This document shows positions 24,198 through 34,424 of a DNA stretch of 64,000 nt, piece by piece. The stretch spans positions 5,146,001 through 5,210,000 of the forward strand of contig JAHLEZ010000001.1 of assembly GCA_020726505.1 (NCBI GenBank), given 5' to 3'. The translations under genes were made by a program, and so were the position numbers. Numbering within the stretch: position 1 is the first letter of the stretch; every line of letters begins with the position of its first letter. The DNA is from Leptodontidium sp. MPI-SDFR-AT-0119 (lineage: Eukaryota; Ascomycota; Leotiomycetes; Helotiales; Leptodontidiaceae). Under the pieces are notes generated by a model. It saw only the letters and a list, made by a program, of their open reading frames with translations, was not told where the DNA came from and made no database searches.

Positions 24198-24434
24198 ATA
24201 CGGTATCTGGAAGCGAGGATATAATTTGATGGATTACATTGATGCACCGAGTTTTCAAATCGCTTTCACAGAAGTCAAATGACCTCAACAAGTCTCTCAC
24301 AATTCACTCCACCAATAAAAAATTAAAAAAAATTAAAAAAGCTACTGCCTCCCCTACTGCTCGTAACTGAACAAACTCCATATACTCCTCTGAATTACCG
24401 AAATATCCTAAGATCTTGAATACCAAATTCATAT

Positions 24435-26803
24435 TCAGCTTTCCTGCACGGCAGTCTCTGCTGGTGTGTCGCTTATCACTGCCGTGGCCACAATCCGTTG
24501 ATCTAGACACAAAGCAACGTGGATCGATCCCGGAGCAACTCTCATTATTAACGTGAGAGATGCGACGTAGAATGGTGGATTGTTACCGACAGCTTTGCAG
24601 CGTCGAAACTCTTGTGTCGGGATGTCTTTCAAATCGTAGTGGATGACATGACACCTGGTCAAATCTACAGAAGTCAGTCTCTGTTGCCCTGCGAAGAAAA
24701 GAATTCATTGATTTTAACTCACCACTTTCGTAGATAGCTAGTCTATCTGGAGTATCTTTCCCGTCATACGAGTAGATAGGAATAGTCCCCCTCCTGGAGG
24801 AATTCTCAGTGAAGTTGAAATCAATTGGCCCGGCTCTGACCTCTTTTGGCTCGTCTGAAAGGATCAGGTCTCCTTTTTTGATCAGCCATTTGAGCTGTTC
24901 TTTAGCCATTGCAGTTTTGGTTAGAGGGTCCAAAAAATAGTCCTTCTCGTGATGCTCAACCTCCGAAAATGGTACGAACATTGCTATTCCGTAGCTTCGA
25001 TCGCACGCAGTCATCACTGAGAGTGAAGCAGTGTTTGTTGACTTCTCAATCCCGAAGATAGCAGCGCCCTGAACAACCGCGGTCCAACTATCCAGACGAG
25101 AACAGTTAGAACTTGGATGGAGATTGTTAGAAATATTAAATTAGTGGGAGTTGCTTACGATGTATCGGGGATCCTCAATTCCAGCCCTCGCATTTGTAGG
25201 GACTCGTTGATCGAACTCTGCAAGTACTTTGATTCTGCAAAGCCTCCTACGAGAAAGACGTTCTATTTTTCCTTAGTGAGTGAGTAAAATTAAATCATAG
25301 AAATTTGAATTACCCTTAGTTTGGTTCGTAGCCTCTGGACTTGCTCGACCTGGCCCTGTATCAGGTTGACGATGGCGGTTGCACGAGGCTCGAAGAACGA
25401 TTCCATCTCATCACTGAAGCCGTCAACAAGCTGAAATATCATTTCAACTCGACTACTCACCATGTGATGGTTATTTGGCCACCCACAACCCGGGTGTCTA
25501 GATCTAGATTCTCGAAAGGCTCGGGCAGGTCGATCTTTATGTCTCTGTGACCCTTTTCGAATTTTCGCTTGTACACGTTGAATTTCTTCATCAACGCACG
25601 CATTCTTTCACCTTCTGCATCGTGAGAGCTAATTTTGTCGACTAATTGTGCTTGGTCCAGTTCCTGGTAGAGTCTTGGCCCGATCAACTTCCTGAGCCAA
25701 GTCTTGAAGGCGAGGTTAATGAATATGGATCCACACTTCTCCCCTGTTGATATCAGTACTTTCACAGCTGTGATATTTCCGCACTTTGTATCACTTACCT
25801 GTTGCTAATGTAACGGGCTCAATCTCAAAGGTCGGCTCTAGCTGCTTGACTTTGTAAGATACAACGTCCTGCACAACTTTAGTTCAATGTCCTCTGAAAT
25901 TGCTCGTTGGTGTACACACAACTGTTCCTCCACCTGCATCACACAGGACAAAACATTCCCCTTGCTATTGACCGGTAAGTGCATGGTTCAGATATCATTA
26001 GTGAGGAACTAACCCTGAGAAAATTTCCTCCGTTTGCCTCCTTGAGATATCTGGCTGTGTAAATGGCTGCAGCTTCAGGCTCTGATACCAATAGCATTTC
26101 TCTCAAGTTTGGAAACGTGTCTCTGCTGAAGCCAGCTTCCACAAGTGCGCGGAAGGTTGAATTTTTAGCCCTGTATCCCCACTCCTGGAGCAAATTACCG
26201 TTAGCATAGACTCGTTTGTCAGTGTCAAGATATCTCTTACTGCTGGAATAGTGGCAACAATATCGACTGGTATTTCGCGCCTCAACTCGGTTGTGAAAGC
26301 GGATACAGCCTGCAGCAGGTAGGTGAAAACATGCGTCAGATAATCCTCGACAATCTCCTCTGGCCCCTTGCATGTGTACTTAGGTTTCCCTTCTCGGCTC
26401 TTGATGTATCCGAAGTCAAGGTTGTACATTCCATCCAACGACTGTAAAACCAAATCCAACTCAGCTGCAGCCTCAACAACATCTAGTTGAAGTTTGGTGT
26501 GAACCATTGCTATGGCCTGAGGGCTCAGGTCCGCTCCCCATTGCTGCTCGTTTCTTTGTGTTTTAAGGGAATAGGATATGACGCTAGGAATTTTCTTGGA
26601 GTTTCCCATCCCAGGTCCCCAATCTTCGACGACATCGATTTCCTCCAGGTAGGCCCTGTTGCCTGTTGGTGTAGCGATTGCTACGCCTGTCAAAATATTA
26701 GCAGAAGTAAGTGTTTGCCAACATTGTTTCATCTACCTGTGTAAGTTGTGCCATAGTCGATCGCAACGACCAAACGTTGCTGTTGCACTTCGGGGGCCTC
26801 CAT
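24435..26803 (-). CDS. Hsp70-like ATPase (Hsp12A-type), 626 residues
   Basis: Ten exons on the minus strand, from 5': 26803-26737, 26686-26241, 26184-26014, 25964-25920, 25868-25799, 25743-25461, 25413-25314, 25262-25159, 25087-24723 and 24664-24435. The actin/Hsp70 ATPase fold is marked by VVAIDYGTTYTGVAIATP (phosphate 1), CFVLCDAGGGTVDVVSY (phosphate 2) and NVFLVGGFAESKYLQ (adenosine motif). The canonical substrate-binding domain and EEVD tail are absent, as in the divergent Hsp12A-like clade that is expanded in fungi. It lies head-to-head with the coiled-coil gene (271 bases apart). It is paralogous to the core of the fusion protein at 34425-39511, with the same intron positions and several identical exon lengths (171, 45, 70, 283 and 100 bases). 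Client and role unknown. Confidence 0.85.
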
Positions 26804-27073
26804 TGTTCTCGAAAATGCTAGTAGAGGTGCAAAACTTTGAGAAGGAGGAAGCTCTTGAGGGCTGCCCCTCCAGATCCCTTTCAGGTGTGGTGCTGGAAAG
26901 CCAGACGGGAAGCCCCAGCAGCCCAGCTCAGCTCAGCCTTCTGAGCGGGCGGCAGGCCCGTGCCCTTCTGCAGCAATTTTCAGCTCTCCAGGCGTTGGCA
27001 CCCAGCCTGCTCTCTCAAACATAAAAGATTTTTTTTTTGAATTCAATTAGAATTACAAGTCATCAGCAAAATC
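26804..27073. promoter_or_regulatory. Bidirectional promoter between Hsp70-like and coiled-coil genes
   Basis: Only 270 bases separate the two divergent start codons. The right part has a T10 run near 27029. Shared regulation is likely but inferred. Confidence 0.45.
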
Positions 27074-29548
27074 ATGGGGAAGTAAGTCATCTGAGTCTTT
27101 AACGGGAGCTCTTCGCTTATTTCGCATAGATCGAACAGCATATTTAGAGACATTCGCGAGGAATTTGGCGTGTTGGTGAGAGGACAGCCGGAGCCTTACT
27201 CTGAAGAAGCTGTAGAACGTCGTCGTCGGAAAGAAGAAGCTCGGAATGGCGCTGAAGCAGCTTGGGACAAAGACCAAAGAGGTCGTCCTTCACGTCTTCA
27301 TCGGGGGCATCGACGAAGCACAAACAAAAAGGATCCCTTGGTCTCTAGCTCAAGAAGCCGTGAGACAAACCAGGAGGAGGATACTACACAGCAACAATCA
27401 ATCGACAGCCCAAGAGATTCACCGATAACATTGGGCTCTTACAGTACGAACCTAGGATTTTCTGCTCTTCCTCCAAAGACATTCTTCCGCAGTTCCTACG
27501 GGTTTCCTACCAATGAAGTCCAAGACCAACGGATGAGACATCAAAACGACTCTCCAAGTAGCAGACCTCGCCAAGATCCTGAGATGAGTCGTTTTACACT
27601 TCCAGAAATCACTCGCCTAGAAAACATCGGAAAGTCATCCACAAATCCCGAAACTTTCGAGCCAGAACGTCATGACAGTGATCCAGAACGAGATTGGAAC
27701 TTACTGCTGGAAAGAATGTGCCGTGGTCTCAACAGCCTAAGGCACGATTGCCCTTCTCCGCGCTTCGATGCTCTGGTCACCAACCTTCGCTCGCCTACAG
27801 ACGTTGAACTTGCTATGAAGATAGTCATTCAAGCATACAAAGATGCTACGTGGGGAAGACAGCAATTGAAAGAGGATGTAAAAGAATTGGAAACAAGCAT
27901 CCAGTCTCTGCAGATTAAATCCGAAGAGAGAGTGGCTCAGAGAACTTGGGAGCTGAATGAAGATCTCGCTCGGGTCCAGAGAGAAAGTCAACGAGAGGTT
28001 GGCAAGCTTGAGGGTCAACTTTCCGCCATTGAAAGTCAATTCAATTCTCAGGAATATAAGCATGAGGATCAGATGAACAGACTTCGGGGGGAGTATCAAC
28101 GGGAGGAGAAAATCCAAGCCGAAAAGCACGAACTTCAGAGGCGGCGGTTGAACAGCGACCTGATGCACTTGAGGAACAAGTACGATACCGATATGAAAGT
28201 CTTGAAAGATCAGCACGAGAGAGAGAAGTATGAAAACAATGTTGCCGCGGAGCAGGAGCTGGTAAGGATCAGAACGGAGTTGGAGCAGCGACTGCATGAT
28301 ACCGAATGGTCCCTCTCCACCATAAAAAAAAGGCACGAAGATGAGATTGCAGTTATCAGGCTTCAGAATGATGAAGAGCGATCCCGAATCTCTGAGGATT
28401 TTGACACCGAGATGGCTCAGATGCGAAGGACCCACACCATACAAGTAGACCAGATGGTGACAAAATACGAGAATGAGAAGGCAGCCCTGGTGACAGATTT
28501 GCAGACTGCTAAGGGTCAATACCAGAAGAGGTTAGAAGAAATGAGCATACAGCTAGAGCAAGAAATTGCTGGCAAAGATAAAAGGCTGGATGCGCTGAGG
28601 GCCGAACATGACGCGGAGAAGACAGCAATGCGAACTGCGCACGAGAGGGAGAAAGTATCCCTTACCAGAGGGTTACAAGAGAGTGTTGAGGTTCTCAAAG
28701 GGGCTCTTGTGAGAAGAGATCACTTCAAGGCAATGAGTGACCATGAGTTGTCTTACCGATTCCAGGAGATCAGTAGCGAGGTGGATGATATTGCTCGGAT
28801 CCGCTGGGACCAACGCCAAGGGTCAACATGGGCATTCACTGACCAGTCTTTCCGACATTCTGAGAATGAGCGACGCATGAAACAATACCTCATTCAGAAT
28901 ACTCTTTGGGTTATTCTCTACGAGCGAGTCTTTTGCACACCATTTCGAGTTCTGGGTGAGGAAGGGAAAGCATTGGAAAGAGAGTGGCTACAGAGATTTG
29001 GGTCTGGTATGTGTGAGATGCCCAAATGTGCTTTAATTGATCACTAACCCAGCTCAGTCAATGGAACTTCTCTTTCTCCGATACTTGGTCCGCGACCAAC
29101 AAAAGAATCAGAGGTCTGGCGATATGAAACTATGAAGAATTGTGTGGAGGCAACAAGTCAAGCGCCAGCAGGGACAGAGCCAAGGAACACCCTCAAACGT
29201 GGATACGAACAATCCGTGACGGAGACAGCGAAAGAGCTCTCTGATGAGTTGGAAATGGTTTCCACAATTAGTCCTAGTGAGAAGCAGAGACTGGGCGATC
29301 TAGTGAGGAAGGCTGCCAAATTATGGATGGAGATTGGGCAACAGCGATACCGAATGTTTGTTCTGATGTCAGAGACCAATATCGAGGCAACAAGAAGCCG
29401 ACCTAAAGCCGTTAATCGAGAGGGAAAATTGAGTCTGGTGGTCATTCCGGAGCTAAGAAGGATGGGCAATGCTCAGGGAGAGAAATTGGACAAGAATGAA
29501 CTGATCATGGATTGTAAGGGGAAGTTCAGCATATTTTCTCCTAGTTGA
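27074..29548 (+). CDS. Long coiled-coil protein, 791 residues
   Basis: Exons 27074-27081, 27130-29006 and 29058-29548. The short first exon (MGK) is supported by a clean GTAAGT...CATAG intron and gives MGKSNSIFRDIREEFG. The N-terminal ~200 residues are basic and Ser-rich. About residues 250-550 are a long heptad-rich, highly charged coiled coil (RVQRESQREVGKLEGQL, EREKYENNVAAEQELVRI). A C-terminal globular part follows (TLWVILYERVFCTPFRVLG, WMEIGQQRYRMFVL). I recognise no family. It resembles scaffold or NLR-partner proteins only in general build. It shares a promoter region with the Hsp70-like gene, which suggests co-expression. Confidence 0.8.
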
Positions 29549-30288
29549 GCTGTAGAGGCTTAAGGCATCTTTGAATATTTTGTAGCTTTCTTAGGTTTCA
29601 ATCTTTCTTTCAACATCTTTTAATAATACCTATCTCAAAACTCATGAAACATAATATTAGCCTACTCTTCCGTTCATGAAGCAAGGCTAATCTCCATTCA
29701 AACCGATGGACAGAGCCGCCTGGCACTGAGCATGGAATTTCGATTCAGAGATACAGTTCCACTTGGCAAATTTCTCCTCAGAGAAATTCCACGTGGTTCC
29801 ACTCACAGCTTTCATTATTCCACGAAGAGCCTTGCGAGGCTCCCTCTGCAAGCCCCAAGTTGGCAATCAACACGCCTTCACACCCTCTCACCGAAGGTGT
29901 CCAGGAGAGAATGGCTAAAGCGCCTAACCAGACAAGGCTGGCCAACCATAGAGACCTTTGCCGCTCCTCCTCGGTGTTTGGGGCAGTGCGAAGACGCTGA
30001 GGCTGTCTGATGTGGTGCCATACATGATTTATTGGCTTGGCACAGGGCGTTCAAGAACGGGCCAAGAATAGATAACATGACGACACGAGAAGCTTGATTA
30101 TAGAAGGCAAGAGCTCTTTTTAAAACACAACCAGGTGAGTGTTGGGGCCAATAGGCCATACCATCCAGCCGCTCAACACTCTCAAGTACCACAGCCTCAC
30201 CATATGAAGAGTGCACAATATCTCCGTTGATTTAACTGACAATTCAAATATCACAGACTTCCCACAATTCTACTGTCAAGAGGATTCG
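29549..30288. other. Intergenic region with a small hairpin
   Basis: An inverted repeat AATTTCTC/GAGAAATT with a 4-base loop lies within about 29758-29795. Otherwise no gene is recognised. It includes the leader of the small module gene. Confidence 0.4.
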
Positions 30289-30768
30289 ATGCGCATGCCA
30301 TTTCGTCGACGTCCCAGATCTGGGGGATCGTCAAATTCAGTGAGCGCCACAAACTCGACTATCTCTACCGCAACCTCAGCTCAGCTCGCTCTCCCATCAC
30401 TCCCTCTCCAGCCTGGTGATCAACCACAAACCGTTGCACCTGGGCGCACAATCACAGCATTGGAGATACGCGATCTCAACGAACTCATTCGGAAACGGTA
30501 TGCTTTAGATGTAGAGATCTGGGGTTTGAAGGGCTGCAGGCCCCGTGATCGATATATCGTGGAGGATAAGATGAAAAGGGCCGATGTGGCGTTGTTCAAG
30601 ATTCTGAGCATTGTGAGGATGTGGGATTCGCCTGAGGTATGGAAATCGACAGCAGATTATTATCGGTTGAGAGAAATCAGGCACAGACTAGAGATGGGTG
30701 GTGGGAAAAGAGTCTGGGAAGGAAACCCACCTTGGGAGGAAGAGTCAGACAACAGAGTTTCCTTGTAA
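30289..30768 (+). CDS. Small free-standing protein homologous to the C-terminal module of the Hsp70 fusion
   Basis: A single-exon ORF of 159 residues starting MRMPFRRRPRSGG. The first ATG of the frame is used. A Ser/Thr-rich linker leads to LQPGD and a compact module of about 100 residues: LNELIRKRYALDVEIWGL, GCRPRDRYIV, PEVWKS, MGGGKRVW and NPPW. The same module, in the same order and with the same LQPGD lead-in, forms residues about 1393-1504 of the fusion protein at 34425-39511. I do not recognise it as a described domain. The conserved Trp, Cys-Arg-Pro-Arg-Asp and Gly-rich positions suggest a folded domain. A spliced upstream exon cannot be ruled out. Confidence 0.72.
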   Translation: MRMPFRRRPRSGGSSNSVSATNSTISTATSAQLALPSLPLQPGDQPQTVAPGRTITALEIRDLNELIRKRYALDVEIWGLKGCRPRDRYIVEDKMKRADVALFKILSIVRMWDSPEVWKSTADYYRLREIRHRLEMGGGKRVWEGNPPWEEESDNRVSL

Positions 30769-31176
30769 TTTAACGAGTGTCGTTGGGGATATCAAATGGA
30801 CGTCGATTCTGTTGCATATTGTCTTGAGCTCCTCAACCCAGTTATCTTATCTCTCCTCGTCAAACGTGAAGTTGATGTTCCACACTAAATTCTGAATTGA
30901 AGACGAGCTGGCGGTAATTTGGAGGAAGAAGGTTCTCGGAGAACTGCCAGGGGAAACTTGAGGACAAGTAGGAAAGAACAAATTTAAATGTGATGCCATT
31001 AGATTTTTTGGATACACAGACTCCCCAGCAGTAGTTTGCTCAAGACTGAAACGCCGTGTCGTTAATGGGACCACCGAGAAGCTATTACAAGTGACAATAG
31101 ATATGTACTATCCAACAATATCCGTTCTCTTGCTGAGGCAGACACGACAACTGTTGACGTGGCACCAAGGAGGGCT
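30769..31176. other. Intergenic region between convergent genes
   Basis: 3' flanks of the small module gene and the NB-ARC gene. It carries one copy of a dispersed repeat (listed separately). Confidence 0.5.
30880..30958 (+). repeat. Dispersed repeat, copy 1 (3' flank of small module gene)
   Basis: CCACACTAAATTCTGAATTGAAGACGAGCTGGCG followed by a GGTTCT...CTGCC...GGAAA stretch resembles 40589-40680 in the same orientation. Both copies lie downstream of a gene ending in the shared module. Confidence 0.55.
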
Positions 31177-34137
31177 CTATCTCTCTGCACTAAACCCAGC
31201 AACCCATTCACATACCTCCATAGTTAGACTCAGAGAACTCGTATCAAGTCGAAAAGCTTTGCAGACGTCTATGCAGCGCTTCACATGTCGTCGATAGACC
31301 GCAGGCGACAAACCTCTTTCTGGGTTGGACACCGTCAAGTGACAGATCATCAAAACCTGTCTCATGTATCTGATGCGATTTGATTCTCCCATACACTGCA
31401 AGGTGCAGTCGAGCCAGATGGGGTGAAATTTTGCAGGTATTGATCCTACTGCTGGCTCGCCAAATGATACTGCTTCGATGTCGGCAAAGCCCTCTGAGAT
31501 CATGACTTTGCTTGCTGTCAAGACATCGTAATCAGGGAAGCTCGATGGCTGAAGTCTACAGCTTCGGCTGATTTGGTAGAAGAATTGGCGAAAGTCTAGA
31601 GTTGGGTCACCTGTTTCAAGAAACGCCGAAAATTGCATGAGTTTCCAGGCAATACCGTCCGGATCTTGAAGCCTTTGTCGGGAAGTAAGAAAGGCGTCCA
31701 TGATAGATTGTTCACCAACAGGCCTGTACTCCAGAAAGTGCTTACGTGACTCGAAGTCCGATCCTTGCATAATACCAAGAAATGTACTATCCGGCTCTTC
31801 GGATGCTTCTTGGACTAGAACTCTGGTAATATATCGAATGGCAACCCTCGATGCCATTGGATGACCTTCGAGTGCTGCGGCTATCTGCTGAAGCTTTTCA
31901 CGGCTGAAAATGGTCCTGTTAGCTGCCTCGCTCATCTTTTGCAGCATCTCCTCCATAATTTGTACAACATCATCTTGCTCCATAGAACATAGCCGAATGT
32001 GGTGACTCTGTCGATTCAGTTGTTCGCACAATACAGGATTTCTCGACGAAAACAGGATAGTTTGAGCCTCGTGTGGAATTGCATCTGAGATGAGTTCTTG
32101 GCTTTTTAGGCCATCAAGATCATCAAGTAAGAACAAGGTCTCTGCATTTTCTGGACGCCTGAGCCATTGCTTGAATCGATCGACCTTTTCATCCTGAGTG
32201 AGGTTGTTCCAAATATCCAAGGCAGTCGATTGGGAACTCCGATCCTGATCAATAACCAGATGACCAAGCTGGCGAGCGATGTAATGATAAGCTCCCTTCA
32301 AAGAACTTTCGTCCTTGGCATAGATGAAAAATACGTTCATCTGATTGATTTGCTGACGAGCAATCTCGAGTAATACCTCTGTCTTGCTGATGTTCGTTAA
32401 TAATTGCGACGTATCTCGGAAATTGAAACTTACCCAATACCACCTATACCTGTCACAGCGATCGCAGAATGTCTCTGACAAATTACAAGCAGGTCATGAA
32501 GGGACTGCAGTTCTGTCTGCCGCCCGTGCAATGCTCTTGGCTGTCTCTCTGGACGCAGACCTCTCCCTTCATACCATCGTCTGTCAGGCGCTAGTGGATA
32601 GTGGCGAGCATCTATGGGGGGCATCCCATTAGGCTGTGAATTCAAGGTCAGCAAGCGAAACTCGGATCTTTGGATAAATGACTAAGAGTTGGCTTCCTGA
32701 CAGTTAGTTGCCGCAGAGCCACTGCAGCCACATTATTCCGAAGAAGTCCCTTCAACCTGAGCAAACTCGCTATTATGCATCGATATCCTCCTCGAAACTT
32801 TGAGTCGTATTTACAAATAGTATGATGGTCTACTTCGGAGATTGGCATAGCTGCTTTGCCATTGAGACTCGCCGATGCCATTGTCACAACCTTGCATGGT
32901 CAGCCATGTTTGATCAAGCATTTAGCGCAAGACAAAGTACGAATGACTATCAATATCAAATCGGACTCACTAGACGACTTGTCCCTGCCACCTTTGTTTC
33001 TCTTGTTTCGTAAAAGCATTCATATGGTGGGCTGACTTTCAAGTTGCCAAAGTCTTCATTAGCACGGGCGGACAGAGGATTGAACGATCGCAGTGAGTTG
33101 ACGATAGCATCTGCTCTGACGCCCCCAATGACTTCAACTACATTGACCAGGAACTTGTTCCAGTCCGCTTCTCCGGAACCCGAATGTGGTGTACTGAGAA
33201 AGATCAAACCGCAAAGATTTGATTTGATACCGTTATAGAGATGTGGATAGCCGTCGAGGCGTATCATGGCTTGACGAGCAACCAGGCCGCCTAGGGAATG
33301 GCAAATGAAAATTATAGGACGTTTCATTTCCTGTTTTTGAACATTTATATGAGTTACATTTCGCCCAGCATAGTTGGGACTGGATCAAATACGGCGAACC
33401 GTACATTGGAACAGCCGCAAGAATACGTAGGAACAGTACGTGGCGGATAAGACTTACTTCTTCAGTAGTTCTCAATGAACCAACACGATTGAGCAAGTCA
33501 ATTGACCACTCTTGAATTCTAGACAAGCTATTTCTGTCTTTCAGGTCTGAATTATATCCAAACGTCAAGACACGAGAAGCTTCGAATGGCTCAGTCTTTG
33601 GAAGCAGATCTCGTAGCCACATCACGCTGTCGCTCGACCAAGTATTGAAGGCATTCCCATTCAGGCCATGGATGGCACAGATGCTGTGGATGGTCAATCA
33701 GCATCTCAGTATCGACCCTATCCAACATACACTTAGCAATTCCATCCCTTACCTCCGAAAGGAATCTTTTGCGTAATACTGAAAGCCAAATTTGTACATT
33801 GAGCGCTGGTGACCTACTCGATATCAGGACGAGGACCAGAATACAACACTGTGATCCCGTCAAATTTGTCATCGCATGACCATCTTCCTCTCTGACCGAT
33901 AGCTTTATCTTTACGGGTTTCAGAAGGGAACGTGATTGTGCCAATCTGTTCCCCGAACTGTGGTGCGAGTGAAGTGGTGACTGATTCAACCGGAATTGCC
34001 TCTTTAGAAGAACGGAAAAATCGCTTCTTCTTTAGAGGTGCAGATCCCAATTCCCTTGCCAGTTGATCAAACTCCTCTTGCGTCAGATCCGATGAGAGGC
34101 CCTTCACTCGAATGGTTTTCGTTGCAAAGGATGGCAT
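31177..34137 (-). CDS. NLR-like protein: SesB-type alpha/beta hydrolase fused to NB-ARC ATPase
   Basis: Six exons, from 5': 34137-33818, 33683-33458, 33330-32971, 32890-32702, 32633-32434 and 32386-31177; 834 residues. Residues 1-105 resemble the RRM-like lead-in of fungal hydrolase NLRs (KTIRVKGLSSDLTQEEF). About 108-345 form a hydrolase with nucleophile Ser194 in ICHSLGGLVARQ, STPHSG and a late His in VDHHTICKYD. An NB-ARC-type STAND ATPase follows: P-loop GIGGIGKT (427-434, spliced inside the glycine codon), Walker B LFLLDDLDG, ILFSSRNP and EGHPMASR. Fungal NLRs of this build are linked to heterokaryon incompatibility and immunity. Unusually, it ends about 90 residues after the STAND region, with no TPR, WD40 or ankyrin repeats. 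The donor at 32701 (GTCAGG) is weak. Confidence 0.82.
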
Positions 34138-34424
34138 GTTGGTGATCAATGACAACAGTTAGTCATGAAGTCTGTTGCGATACAGGAGTGATATCCGCGA
34201 GACATGGCGAGAGGGAGAGAACGGATGATAGGAGCTGAAAATGTCCCTTGTCAATAGTATCACGTCCAGCCACGGCGCTAAAATGGAGGCTGTGAACCAA
34301 TCAACCACTTTGCCCATGAAACAAACAACTGCGGGGCTCTCACCATGTCCGAGCTGCATGATATCTAACACGAACACTTGTTCTCGAAATATTTGCTACA
34401 AACGAAGACCGTCCGAACCGCCCG
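34138..34424. promoter_or_regulatory. Bidirectional promoter between NB-ARC and Hsp70-fusion genes
   Basis: 287 bases separate the two divergent start codons, which suggests coordinated transcription. No specific operator recognised. Confidence 0.45.

Noticed and set aside
27737..28519. 260-residue minus-strand ORF rich in Leu/Phe
   Set aside because: It is the antisense shadow of the charged coiled-coil gene; Glu/Lys-rich sense codons read as Leu/Phe on the other strand.
30880..30958. Possible transposon end
   Set aside because: Only one other copy seen in the window and no inverted termini or target duplication; kept as a repeat only.
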